Positions 10,650 through 22,143 of a stretch of DNA of 64,000 nucleotides are shown here, in pieces (positions within the stretch are counted from its first letter, which is position 1; the number at the start of each line of letters is the position of its first letter). The translations under genes and the position numbers were made by a program. The stretch comes from Aralia elata (Eukaryota > Streptophyta > Magnoliopsida > Apiales > Araliaceae). Under the pieces are notes generated by a model that saw nothing but the letters and a program-made list of their open reading frames with translations, had not been told where the DNA came from and made no database searches. The stretch spans positions 91,414,720-91,478,719 of the forward strand of contig CM068384.1 in the NCBI GenBank assembly GCA_034770075.1. The letters are read 5' to 3'.

Positions 10650-11020
10650 GACCAGCAAAGCGCAAGTCATAATGATAATTCCTTCTAAAACAATATCAAA
10701 ACAGCTCAAATCCATCCTTCCAACCGTTGTATTTTCCTCAAACTACCAAGTGCATCTTTACTTCAAAGATAACTACTTTCAGCATTTACACTTAGTCCCT
10801 CTCTTGGTGTTAGACAAGGCGACCCTCTCTCGACTCTCGCCTTATCTTTTTATCTCGTGTAGAGGGTTTTTTTCCACCTATTTTTGAGGCAAACTGAATT
10901 GCAGAACCGGATCAGTGGGGTTGGTGTTAGTCACGGGGCTTCTAAAGTTTATCATCTCTTCTTTGCTGAATGCTGATGATAGTCTTTTCTTTGGTAAAGC
11001 TACTGTGAATCAGGCCTCCT
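10650..11020 (+). pseudogene. LINE reverse transcriptase fragment
   Basis: The plus strand carries, across several frames, the conserved L1-type RT block: ISKQLKSILP, then LGVRQGDPLS (about 10800-10835), then GVGVSHGASKVYHL and the catalytic FADDSLF-like motif with a small duplication (about 10920-10995), and FGKAT. Order and spacing match plant non-LTR retrotransposon RT. It is 5'- and 3'-truncated and frameshifted; no endonuclease or poly-A tail is seen. Confidence 0.7.
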
Positions 11021-11087
11021 ATTAAAAAATAATATTATACTTTTCTATCTTATTTTCGGACAAATGGTTAATGGGTTCGGCAAACCT

Positions 11088-11537
11088 TCATACTAAGGTA
11101 ACCAAACCTTCATACCAAGGTAACCATTTGTATTAAAGGTTGGTTACCTTTATTTTAAGGTTGGATACCTTTTGTATTAAGTTTTGGTTACCATTGTATT
11201 AAGGGTTGGTTACCTTTTGTATTAAAAGTTGGTTACCTCTGTACTATTTGATTACCTTTGTATTAAGGTTTTGTTACCTTTATATTAAGGGTTGGTTACC
11301 TTTGTATTAAGGTTTAGTCACTTTTGTATAAAGGTTGGTTACGTTTAGTATTAAGGTTTGGTTACTTTTGTATTAAAGGTTGGTTACCTTTGTTTTAAGG
11401 TTGGATACCTTCTGTATTAAGGTTTGGTTAACTTTGTATTAAGGGTTGGTTACCTTTGTATTAAGGTTTGATTACTTTTGTATTAAAGGTTGGTTACCTA
11501 TGTTTAAGGTTGGTTTCCTTTGTATTAAGAGTTGGTT
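11088..11537. repeat. Degenerate 20-22 bp minisatellite
   Basis: About twenty irregular copies of a unit close to GGTTACCTTTGTATTAAGG run head to tail, with length variation from single-base changes and small deletions (for example GGTTGGTTACC and GGTTTGGTTAC variants). It starts just past the LINE fragment and ends where a minus-strand open frame ends. Confidence 0.85.
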
Positions 11538-11866
11538 ATCCTCTTCCTCCTCAACTCATTTTCCATCACGACGACACAACCGCCGCCGTCCACCATATCA
11601 AGAAAGAAAGAAGCTTCAGAATAGTCTGAAGCTCTGGAATTAAATCCCTCATTCCCAAACCTGTTCTCATAAGTGTGGTCACTCAAACGAGTAGAACTCA
11701 GAAAACTAGAGGTTTTAAGGCCTAGATCTAAACCCGCCTTTCTAGTAAGTGCAAAAGCTTGTTTTCCACAACGACTTTCTTCATATTGGTAATCATATGG
11801 TGGATTTTGAGAATAGGAAGGATATGAACTGGCTCGTCTCATCTCATCTTCATGGCTCTTAATGTC
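11525..11866 (-). CDS. Unrecognised exon-like open frame
   Basis: An open frame from a possible AG acceptor (CTGGCAG just above 11866) to a stop at 11525, 113 codons, starting DIKSHEDEMRRASSYPSYSQNPP. It is rich in S, Y and R, without hydrophobic segments. Its last codons overlap the minisatellite. The coding-like composition and the acceptor suggest an internal or terminal exon of a gene fragment, but I do not recognise it and cannot find a partner exon nearby. It may be chance. Confidence 0.3.
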   Translation of the reverse strand, partial: DIKSHEDEMRRASSYPSYSQNPPYDYQYEESRCGKQAFALTRKAGLDLGLKTSSFLSSTRLSDHTYENRFGNEGFNSRASDYSEASFFLDMVDGGGCVVVMENELRRKRITNS

Positions 11867-11984
11867 CTGCCAGGTTCATTTGTGTGTTATTTTTGTAATT
11901 ATTTTGTGTATGTTTTATTTTTGTAATTACTTTCTAATTGTTGTATATTAGTGTTAATGACCCTAAATATTATTTGTACTGGTA

Positions 11985-12626
11985 CTCCGTTTGTTTCATA
12001 GAAAACCTTTGTCGAAAAATAATTTTCGGAAAATATTTTCTGATGAAATTTTTTTCAATGAAAATGACTTGTTTTCTCTTGTTTGGTGGCTTGTTTTCTC
12101 TAGTTTGGTTGCTAAACTGAAAATAAGATGAGAAAGATCATTATCTTCTCTACTTGAATTAATTAAATAATTTTTTAGTGTACTTTGTCGTCTTCTTCTT
12201 CTTCTTCTTTTTTTTCCAATATACACTGCATTAAAATAAATAAATATTACCATATTTATAATTTCTTCTAAAAAGAAAAAAAATGAGAAATTTTACCAAA
12301 TTTGAGAGTTTATAGATGAATAAAAGATATATATGAAGAAAACAATTAAATTAATTGAAGAAAAAATGAATTAATTTGTTAAAGAGCGACGGAAAAAAAT
12401 TAAAGAGAATTAAAATTAAAGCTTATTGTTGGGAGATAGAGTTTGACATCTTTTTCGGAAAATTACTTACAGATCTCAAATCCGTAAGTCATTTTCCTAA
12501 GATAAATGAAGAGTTTTCGGTTGATTGAAAATTGATTTACGGTTGACAATGTTTTCCTTGGCATGCCAAACATTAAAAAATTAAGAAAATATTTTTCGAA
12601 AAATGTTTTACTTGAAACAAACGGAG
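11985..12626. mobile_element. MITE-like element with 14-bp perfect terminal inverted repeats
   Basis: CTCCGTTTGTTTCA at 11985-11998 is exactly inverted at 12613-12626, and the inversion continues imperfectly for about 40 bp on each side through TCGAAAAAT/ATTTTTCGA and AAAATATTTTCT. About 640 bp, AT-rich, with no coding frame. A clean target duplication was not found, so the superfamily is uncertain (hAT or Mutator-like). Confidence 0.65.
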
Positions 12627-12895
12627 CCTAAATTATATAAATTTTTTTTTTATCAATTTTGAATTTTAAATTTTAATATAATAACTTAAAAAAGTCAAAA
12701 TGTATGTTTAATTTTAGACAAAAGGAAGTATATAATAACACAACTTAGTTAAATGAGTATTTAGTAAATACGTATAACTAATGAGCAAATTTAATTATTA
12801 ATGAGAAATAAACAATAATTATTTTGACTAATCACGTAATATAAAATTGAATAAAATAATTACAAGAATCAAATGTTGGTCCAGATTCTGACTTA

Positions 12896-12928
12896 CCGGG
12901 AGAGGGAGGGGGAGGGGGGGGGGGGGGG
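12896..12928 (+). repeat. G-rich tract
   Basis: Runs of G (GGGAGAGGGAGGGGGAGG followed by about 16 G) form a purine-only tract of about 33 bp, able in principle to fold into a G-quadruplex. It might be a remnant polypurine tract of a retroelement, but no LTR pair can be placed next to it. 12640-13650 otherwise shows nothing recognisable. Confidence 0.6.
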
Positions 12929-13649
12929 AATTGATAATTTCAAAACTTTTGCAAATTTCTCAACTCTTGGCGGTGGAATCAAGTTATCACTTCCTCATAG
13001 ACTATCTAAGTGCGGGCGTGCGATTGACTCTATGTACGAAGATGACTCTGTTTACAAATGAACTCAATTGACTCAACAGTAATTTCAATACATAAACAAA
13101 ACACACAACAATATGTAAAGAAAATAAGCAACACACATTAACATATGAAATTTTTACCTGGTTCAACTCAGCGTGTGCCTAGTCCATGGGGGCACTAGTC
13201 CAAATCCTAGTTGCACAATTGTAACTTCCACAGTTTCTTAAGATCTCTAGGTAATCTTAGTATCTCTTATGCTACCTATGCACACGGGTGCACAACTCAT
13301 CTGTTTTGTAGGTTCATAGATAACCTATTCCATATTCCGTCTATTTTCAAGGTTCTCATAAAACCACTCCTATCTAAAATAAAGAGTGTTATTTAAGGAA
13401 ATACAACAAATCTCACAAGTTGTTTAAGGATGCACAATCAATCATATAGCCTATGAGCTTTAAATAGATCTGATATTACAATCTAAGCTCGATATATATA
13501 TAGATTCTCAACCTTTCAACTGATATATTTGTACAAAAGGAAGTTAACTAGTGTATATGTGTTTTACTTTACTGACTCTCATCTTGGTCATGACTCTCCT
13601 ATGAACTTGAAACTCTCTGTTTTTTCTTCACACACTTTGCTTGTATTGA

Positions 13650-14995
13650 TTGTTAGAATAATTTTGTAATAATTAATAATGCTGCCCTTTAACATAGATA
13701 GGAGAAGTAACACTTAAAACTTATAGAATATAATAATATTGTGTACCTTGTTTGGAATCCGTAATGAATGTAACTAATTAATTTTTTCTGGATGAACAAG
13801 ATTTTACTCCCTTAATTCCCTAGATGCTGGCTTGATAAGAAACTCTCAATAATCTTTTGATATTATGAAATCCTTATACTTGTAGAATTAAGAGAGATGA
13901 CCAAGCTAGTTCTTTATTTGTATGACTCTTGATTAGTAACTTAATAGGCCTACTTATGACAAGTCCAAAAGTTTACTTATGTTATTTACATTTGTCGGCT
14001 CATATTAGACTTTACTAGAGTTTATATATTACACTTAATTAGACCAATCGATTAGCCTAGTTTTATATAAATACAATAACTATTATTCCATAAAATATTC
14101 TTACATGCATTCTCCCATTTGATAAATCGCAAGTTAATAAGAAACTTTATAAAAAAACAAATCACAATCTAATAACTCTAAAACTTTGTGCTCGTGCTTT
14201 TGATAAACCATTGGTCTAGTAATTACTCTGAAAGTCAATCCAATCCTATAGAGCCTCAAACTCTGAATCATAGACATAACTGTATATTTTAATTGACATT
14301 GAGCCAACCATGGTCACAAGGGTCCTAACTCTATTAACATGGATTTAATATGATAGTGTGGCGACCTAACTCTATTAACACCCGAATTTAATCCTCATTG
14401 GTTATCTAATCGCCGGTCATCACTTTATTATTCCACCAAATCTCGTATTAATTCTTAACATTATTATCACAAAATATACTTATGTGTCATAAGACGTACC
14501 TGAAATGCTAAACTGAATGTCCAAATTTTATTCAAGATTGACATAATCTTGATAGTTTATATAATGATATGTCTACATATTTAACATAAACGTGTTAAAT
14601 ACAATAGTTAACAAAAAGCTGTAATTTATTTTCTTTAACTGCATGCAAAAGACAATCATTATAATCCTTTATATTACTGAAAGTAATCCTTACAGATGAA
14701 AAACTTTATAAAAACAAACTATATAACTCCCATTGAACAAACACATCCCATGATGCATTTACGCTCATACTAGCAATATATCTATTTAAAGATACAAGGC
14801 GAAAAACTTTAGCTTAGGAGTTAGCAACCATATCATTTGTATAAATATGCTCTACAGTATGTTCACCTATGTTGACCTTCTTTTTGATGGTCATATTATT
14901 TATTTTTACGTGTTTGGATGCTATGATACTTTATATTGGTTAACAAAACTTACATCAAAATTAATTGTTATCACAGTACAACTAAATTAGAGTGG
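13650..14995 (-). pseudogene. Copia 3' fragment: end of RNase H and probable LTR
   Basis: On the minus strand near 14900-14740 frames give GEHTVEHIYTNDMVANS and then WDVFVQWE. This fits the end of copia Pol (HIxTxDMxADxLTK) followed by a purine block (CAATGGGAG, near 14730) where a polypurine tract should be. The AT-rich stretch from there down to about 13650 would then be LTR. Degenerate, with no second LTR seen and no clean ends. Confidence 0.45.
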
Positions 14996-15059
14996 ATTAC
15001 CTATAAAAATCCCATACGATTTTGATCAAACTACCTGAAATTTTTACAATAGAGATCAT

Positions 15060-15135
15060 TACTATGGTCTGAGCACTTGATTCATCACCCTCATAAATGT
15101 GCTCGGGGCGTTGGATAACCCAAATGGCATAACCA
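15060..15135 (-). pseudogene. Gypsy RT scrap
   Basis: About 75 bp of the minus strand encode EWVVMPFGLSNAPSTFMRVM, the highly conserved gypsy RT block, in one frame. Sequence on either side does not continue a gypsy protein in any frame I can follow, so this is an isolated fragment next to the copia fragment. 15135-15550 holds nothing else that I recognise. Confidence 0.7.
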
Positions 15136-15636
15136 CCCATTCGGACAGAAGGAAACTTCCAAAAGAAAGAAGATAAAAGAGCCTTCAGGAAACCACTTTC
15201 CCAATATATATAATTATTCTTTATCACGGTTAGAAATCCTCGTTCACCACCTTCATGCTATCGGGGGGCCATAAACACAAAATCATCTAAAAACAAAAGT
15301 CTTTGTGAGGTTATTAAGTCAAATAAACTTAGTAGCTTTCTTTCATAGCATGTCATAAATTTTTTTATGACCTTTTAAATATATTGCAAGTAAAGTAAAA
15401 ACTTTACTAACTATAAGTTCTCAACTTGCATATATGTAAAGCTTGTAATACCTTGTCACGCATAAGTACCTTAAACCTTTTTGACGACACACTCTGATCG
15501 TTACTAGGGTTTTGACTGAAATTACCAAGAAAACCCACCGCAAACACATTGTCTATCCTAGTACACACTTGAGCATACTATTCAAAATGAACTGAAACAC
15601 TTGAAAGGTTGTGTATGGTACCAAGTACCAACATAC

Positions 15637-16203
15637 CTTCAATTGGTTAAATATTACAGCTTGATGCAAGACAGTGTTACCATCGCGGTCCTTTGAGCCA
15701 AAGTACTGGTCGTCTTCACCAAGTAATTCCATGAAAGGTTCTAGTGCTTCGAATTGGTGGCACCTAATACACAACTGCAAAACAGTTTGTTCGTCAAGAT
15801 TCATCCTTATAGTTTCAGGCCTTGCTTCGATCAACACGCCCACAACCTCCAGTTGTCCTCTCATCACCGCCAAGTGGAGAGGAATTCTACCCTAATGATC
15901 GCGAATAACGCAAACATCTTTGTCTACATCTAACAATGCTTTGACAATCAAGTGAAGAGGCGATCGCCCTTGTGAGTCGAACTCAGTGGCGAGCTGGGGG
16001 TTATTTTGTAAAACTGCTATTACGAAATCATGGCTACCTAGTAAAGATGCAATGTGTAATGGAGTTTCAGTATAAGAGTTTAGTGAAACTTTATGAAGAA
16101 TGAGTTGGTCTGCTTGGATCAACCTATCTAAGGTGAGTGTACACCCTTTCATAGATGCTTCATACAGTTCATCTGTGTGACTTTCTGTACCCCGAATCGC
16201 CAT
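15637..16203 (-). pseudogene. Ankyrin/PGG (ACD6-like) exon 1, broken copy
   Basis: The start at 16203 and the text HTDELYEAS, DRLIQADQLILHKVSLNS and TPLHIASLLG closely match the intact gene at 49379. It ends at the same splice donor (QLK then GTATGT, 15637/15636). Two lesions are visible: about nine residues missing in the third ankyrin repeat (between SPLHL and IVKALL), and an in-frame TAG at 15892-15894 where the intact gene has GAG in RDHEGRIPLHLAV. No second exon with the PGG membrane domain follows; downstream is copia and gypsy debris. About 60 bp upstream of the start are also shared with the intact gene. It is a truncated pseudogene. Confidence 0.9.
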
Positions 16204-16810
16204 TCCTATCTCTAAAAGGTGAAAATTAAACTGCTTTGTCTGTGAACTTGAATTTGACAAAATGGTGCATTTATATCAACAAATTTCGTTTACCTTTTCA
16301 TTTCTTATCTTTTATGTCAAATGTCAACAAAATATATATTTTGGAAAGACTAGAGTTTTTTTTTTTATATTTTTTTTTTCTGTCAGCAGGCTCAATTTAA
16401 TGATAAGTTGTTAATCTATCAATTTTAACGCAACTTACGAGTATAAATCATCATTTTCTATAACAACTTGATCTAGAGAAAGAATTAAGATATAATTGTA
16501 CCTCATGTTGGTATTATTCTAGTACAAGTACAGTAAGTAGAAATAATTGCGGACAATGTTAATCTGACGAACGCAACTGCATTAAGTAGAATAATAACTC
16601 TTGTCCGGGGATATGAAATTACCGAATAGTTATATGTGCAGATGCAGAGAGGATGATATTTGCTTTTTCCACCCTAATCCTCACCCGTATTTGTCCTCTA
16701 CTTGTCTCAATTGTTGAGGTACTGCGTGATAGTAAAATCCCACGTTGAAATACAAGAATTTCGATTAAGAACACTTTTGCATGAGGTGGTCGTCGCAAAA
16801 AAATTAAAAA

Positions 16811-18275
16811 TAATACGATCTTAATTAGAGCCGCATTGAACGCCACTAACTTAATTCAAGTTCCTATTGGTTCAGTTACGAGGGCACAAACTAAAAGTTT
16901 TAAGAAGAAACTTAATGGCTAATTCAACAAGTTTGGGTTGAAAATTATTCAAAGAAATTCAATAAAAGAGTTATTTCTCAATTAATTAGTATGACCCAAG
17001 TATTATTGGACCAAGGGAGCGCAATTCAAGCCCAATTCTAATCATCCTAGCGGGCCGCAATTCTAATACTTAATATAGCATGTGGGCCAAACTTAATGTA
17101 ATCAGCAAATACATGCATGCAAAGCTATCAAGCCAATCACGTGGGTATAATTAGCAAATGCATGCATGCAAAGCTATCAAGCCAATCAAGTGGACCCTCT
17201 AAACTAATATGTACAACAAAGAGTTTTTATTAGGAGGTCCAGATCTTTCAATTAGGAAAAGAACCTTCCTATATATTTTTGACACGTGTACAATAATTAT
17301 TTCTTTAACCAATAGCCATAACATGTGGGGGCCAATTTATATTAATTATGTATGACTATTACACATGTCGAAAATGTAATGAAAGGTGTTAGGAAAACCT
17401 GAACCTCATAATAAAAATTCGTCCAGCAAGCATCAAGATATTCATGTGGGCTGGCTAATTTAATTAAGCTGACGTGGGCAACTAAAGCAAATACCATGTG
17501 GGGGCCTTTTAAGCATAACATATTCAGATTACATGTAAAGAAGGCTACAACAAGCCATTCATAATATTCAGCAAGCAATTCCGTGTTTTTCTCTTTTAAA
17601 CCTTGGAATCCTTGTTCTAATTACGCGGCAAGAAGGTCCGAACGCGGCAAGGATTTCTTGAATTCTAGAAGCTAAACAATTTGTTTTATATGGCAACATT
17701 ACGGATTCACTAATTTCAAATGGAGGAATATTTGGTTCTAGTAGTTTATATAATCTGTTTCCAATAAGGAAAAAAAAAACAATTAGTGTTAATACTAATG
17801 TAATTAGGATTTTATTTAATTAAGATTTTTATTTCAATTTTAAGTTTGATTGTTATGTAATATATTCCTTTTATTTTTATAATTAGGACTATTTTGAGTA
17901 GTATAAATAGGGGACAAATTTGATGTAACTCACACACTTCATTCAATTAATAAAATACTTGTGAGATTTTCTCTTCTTTTGGTTCTTTAAGAATTTTTAA
18001 GCTATTCTTAATTTTCTTTGAGATTCAATTTTGACTTATCATTCAACAATACATAGTTGGGTGTGACGTCTTGTAACGCAACAATCGTCGATTGTTCCAA
18101 TGTTCTTGCTTACATATAAGTAATGGGTCAAGGTGTCGCTGACATTGTACCAAAGTTCTCGTCTCAATATCAATATAAATGAAGAGTCGAGGTATCGAGA
18201 GTGTTCCACTGAATAATTTCCTAAAAACGATCCGGGTGACGACCACTTCACGCAAGCGTGCCGTGGAATCTATCA
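16811..18275 (+). repeat. Gypsy LTR 2 with primer binding site
   Basis: It aligns to LTR 1 and LTR 5 from their first bases (here TAATACG for TGATGCG) through the shared GAACGCGGCAAGGA and CACGCAAGCGTGCCGTGG blocks to its end TATCA at 18275. Directly after comes TGGTATCAAAGC (18278-18289), an initiator-Met tRNA type primer binding site, so this is a 5' LTR facing right. Only about 105 bp of internal DNA remains before an inverted LTR begins. 16204-16810 holds no gene. Confidence 0.8.
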
Positions 18276-18393
18276 TTTGGTATCAAAGCTGAGTTATCTA
18301 GCGGGTTATCTATTCTTTATTTTTTCTTGTTGATTTTAAAAAAAAGTGTATATATAAAAAAATAAATTAAATATATCAAATTTGTCTCGTCAT

Positions 18394-19535
18394 TTGAGGT
18401 GGTCGTCGTCCGGATTGTTTCTAGCTAGTTGTATTGGTGGAACACCAACGACACCGCAACCCTTCACTTATATTGAAGCGAGAACTTTGATACAATCAAT
18501 AGTGAAATGAATTTTGCGTTGAATGGAACACCAACGACATCTTGACCCGTTGCTTATATGGAAGCAAGAACCTTGGTACAATCGACGATTGATGTAGTAG
18601 AAGACGCCACATCCAACTATGTATTGTTGAATGATAAGTTAAAATTGAATCTTAAAGAAAACTAAGAATAACTTAAAATTCTTAAAGAATCAAAAGAAGA
18701 GAAAATCTCACAAATATTTTATTAATTGAATAAAGTGTGTTAATTACATCAGTTTTGTCCCCTATTTATACAACTCAAAGTAATCTTAATCTTAAAAACC
18801 AAAGGAACAAATTACATAACAATCAAACTTAAAATTAGAATGAAAATCTTAACTAAATAAAATCCTAATTACTTTAGTATTAAAAACTAATTTTCTAGAA
18901 TTCAAGAATCAGATTTGAAATTGAAATTGAATCCCACAAAATCAGATTTCCTAGCCGCGTTCGGACCTTATAATTGCCGCGTAAAAACTACTTCACCTTG
19001 CTGAATAGCGTGAAGGTGAAGGATGATTGGCCCACATAAATGTATGAACCTATTATTATGGTTGTTGATTCGTGGCCCACATGACATATGCTGAATATGC
19101 TAGCATAGTTGCTGATCCGTGTATTGTAATTGCTTAATAAGATCAATATACCCTAGTTAATATCAATTGAACTCCTTTGCATGTCCGTGGCCCACATGTG
19201 GATTAAACTAGCATGATACTTACTGCATATGTTAATGTAAGTTAGTATATCAAATCCGCGGTCCCATTGGCATGCTGCATCAATTAGTTGAGAAGGCCCT
19301 ACGTGATTGGCAAGTAGCGTTGCATGTATTTGCATGTTAGTTTTGCATGCATATGCTGATTATATTAAGCTTGACCCACGTTGCATGTTAAGTATTAAAA
19401 TTATTGAATCCGTAGGCTGCTGGGATGATTAGAATTGGGCATGAATTGCGTCCCCTTGGTCCAATAATGCTTGAGTCATACTAATTAATTGAAGAACAAT
19501 TTTTTTACAGAATTTTCTTAAATAATTTTTAGCCC
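18394..19535 (-). repeat. Gypsy LTR 3, inverted, both ends truncated
   Basis: It reads on the minus strand and matches LTR 4 (28612-29726) closely from the GGTGGTCGTCG block onward. It lacks the last bases next to a primer site and stops at 19535, where Athila element 1 begins. It could be the 3' LTR of the minus-strand gypsy body at 26051-28598, separated from it by the Athila insertion. Confidence 0.75.
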
Positions 19536-21273
19536 TTATAGGTGCAGAATATTCGATGTTTTTGGTTCCTTTATACTTAGTATTATTATATGTTTTCTGT
19601 GTTTATGAGCTTAATTAAGGTGTTTATAGATTTTATGAAGAATTGATGTGACTTTGTAAATATGGAGTTTAATGATGAGTTTTATGTTGTTTTGCAGAAA
19701 ACTCTACGATCGCTGAGTGAGGGCTCTACGTTTGTAGTGTTAGGGTGCAATCTGGCAGCTCTACGATCGCAGGAAGATTAAGGCAGAGTCACGCGACAAT
19801 TTGACTTAGTACTCTACGTTCGTAGAGTGGGAGCTCTACGCTTGAGTGGCTGTGAACTCTACGATAGTGCTGTCTGTTCGACGACTCCGAAGTCTACTCT
19901 ACGATTGACAAGTTTACTCGGCAGCTAGTTACTCTACGATTCCGAGGTTTACTCTACGATCGCGATAAGTGCTAGTGCGGAGTATACTCTACGTTTTGCT
20001 GAGAAAGTGTTACTATACGATTTTGGTCGATATGCAGATTTCCAATTCTGAGTAGGATTTGAAACATTGAAGCTTAAAGATATGATTCCTAACAGGATTT
20101 GGAGATGAAGTTACAATCATACATGGAAAGTATCTCTGATTATGGGAAGTAAAGTCTGATATGGAATCTGATCAAATATGGAAACTGATGCCGAACTGGA
20201 AAAGAAAACTGAAGAAGACTTGGATTTGGAAACTAAATCTAATTTGATAAGAAAGCTACTTAAAGCTAGATTTCAGAGATTGAGAAGGATTTAGAATCCT
20301 ACCATATCTGCAAAGTGAAGACTTCCGAAGTAGAATTGGATTAGAATTCTTATAGGGTTTTAAAGCATCTATAAATACCTTTCATTTGTAATCAGTTGAG
20401 AACATCTTGGACATCCTGGATCATCATCCTAGATCATATTTTATTTGTTTATCAGCATGTTAGCTTAGTTTATTTTTATTCAGTTCTAAGGGGATGTGGA
20501 ACCTTATTTTCAGTTAATAGTATAATTGAGTTTTATTATTGATTCCTTCGTATATGAGATTTATTCTGATAATCTGTTTTAATTGATTATATGTTATTTT
20601 ATCTGATTGATTTAATGTGGCCAGTTAGATTAATCTGATGAATATCAATTGCTAGATTAAGATATAATATTAAGAAAATGATGTTGTATCTGATCAAAGG
20701 TAGTACTTAATAATATTTGATTGTGGACAAGCTTTTGGGTATTATTAAGGTTATCAGAAGGCAAGTTAAATAATCCCTGATAGTGTGATTGTTACTTGGA
20801 ACAACCTAATTCTCTAATTCTTAATACTTCTGTTATATTAAATTTGGACTGGTAGTTCTGGGTTATATAATAGTTAGAGTCTAGTGGGGGCGATTGTCAC
20901 ATTAGATTTAAAATTTAAGGAGGATTTCGGATAATTGAGCGATTGCTGATCATCTAGGGTTGTTAATTTCATTGAAGGAAGAAATAATATTAACTTGATT
21001 ATTTTATTACTATAAATTAGTGAAGCTGAACTGAAGAATTGAAGCTTTAATTTATTTGATTATCTTTATTATTTTAACATTATTTTCTTTAGTTAATCAT
21101 AACTCAAAACCCCCCAAATCTTTTAATTACTGTTTTTAGTTAGAAACATTAGAATAAATTCAAAACAATATCATTCTCTGTGGGATCGATCCTTACTTGT
21201 TACTATGCTTATTATTTAAATTTGTAGAGTAAAAGTGAGGTTTATTTTTGGATTGCTTAACGACAGCTTCCCA
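19536..21273 (+). repeat. Athila 1 5' LTR
   Basis: 1738 bp, aligned end to end with the 1745-bp LTR of element 2 (56951-58695). Its first base pair is TT where element 2 has the canonical TG. It ends CCCA four bases before the primer site. An island at 19700-20030 holds ten copies of CTCTACG plus a variant. TATAAATA near 20372 precedes the part expected to be R. Confidence 0.85.
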
Positions 21274-21277
21274 AATT

Positions 21278-21295
21278 TGGCGTCGTTGCCGGGGA
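21278..21295 (+). other. Primer binding site (tRNA-Asp type), Athila 1
   Basis: TGGCGTCGTTGCCGGGGA directly after the LTR. It differs by one base from the TGGCGCCGTTGCCGGGGA site typical of Athila elements. Confidence 0.85.
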
Positions 21296-21322
21296 GTGAT
21301 TATTCGTTTTGATTTATTCTTT

Positions 21323-22143
21323 GTTTCTTTTAATTTATTTTATAACTCAATCCTCTCACTCTATTGAATTGAAATTTTGATCTAGAGATAGAGAAAATAA
21401 CAAGGAAAGAGAATTGTAGAGCTAAAAGCACAACTGCAGATCCAGAAATTTTTTTTGTTCCATCACCTAGTATTAACATAGCAATTGAATTTCTGTCAAA
21501 TAATTCATCTACTGAATCAGAAGAAGAAATTGAGATGGCTACTTCCAACAACAGGACTTTGAAAGAACTAGCTAATCCTGATCTTAATCAACCAGCTTTG
21601 TGTATTGAGTATCCTACTTTAGATGTTGCTTTTGAATTAAAATCTGGACTAATTCATCTTTTACCTACTTTTCGTGGTCTTACAGGTGAAGATCCATGCA
21701 AGCATCTAAAGGAGTTCCATGTGGTGTGTTCAACCATGAAGCCACAAGGAGTGACAGAGGAACAAATCAAGCTTAGAGCTTTTCCATTCTCATTAGCAGA
21801 TCTGGCAAAGGACTGGTTATATTATCTACCTTCAGGAGCAATTCAATCATGGACTGATATGCAAAAGCTATTCTTGGAGAAGTACTTTCCTGCTTCAAGA
21901 GTTGCCAACATAAGGAAGGAGATATGTGGAATCAAACAGTTCAATGGAAAAACTCTTTATGAGTATTGGGAAAGATTTAAAAAGTTATGTTCCAGCTGTC
22001 CACCGCACCAAATAGATGACCAACACCTGCTCCAATACTTCTATGAGGGACTGTTGCCAATGGATAAGAGCATGATTGATACAGCCAGTAGAGGAGCACT
22101 AGTAGATAAAACACCAGAAGCTGCAAGGAATTTAATTGTAAAC
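21323..22143 (+). pseudogene. Athila 1 gag, 5' part
   Basis: The longest frame starts inside gag at 21535 (MATSNNRTLKELANP) and continues through LCIEYPTLDVAFELKSGL and EYWERFKKLCSSCPPHQIDDQHLL, the Athila gag core. The true start, by comparison with element 2, lies near 21336, but ATG has become ATA and a frame loss follows. The frame is cut at 22143 by a solo LTR and picks up in phase at 23972. Confidence 0.8.

Noticed and set aside
11088..11537. Possible CRISPR-like or regulatory repeat array
   Set aside because: Units are degenerate, contiguous and without unique spacers, and the context is a plant genome. It is a minisatellite.
15140..15290. Possible further RT motifs (FLDDF-like) next to the gypsy scrap
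   Set aside because: The order is wrong for RT relative to the MPFGL block and the frames are not continuous, so I did not extend the feature.
19700..20030. CTCTACG array as a CRISPR-like array
   Set aside because: The repeated word is only 7-12 bp, spacers vary from about 10 to 50 bp, and it lies in a clear retrotransposon LTR.
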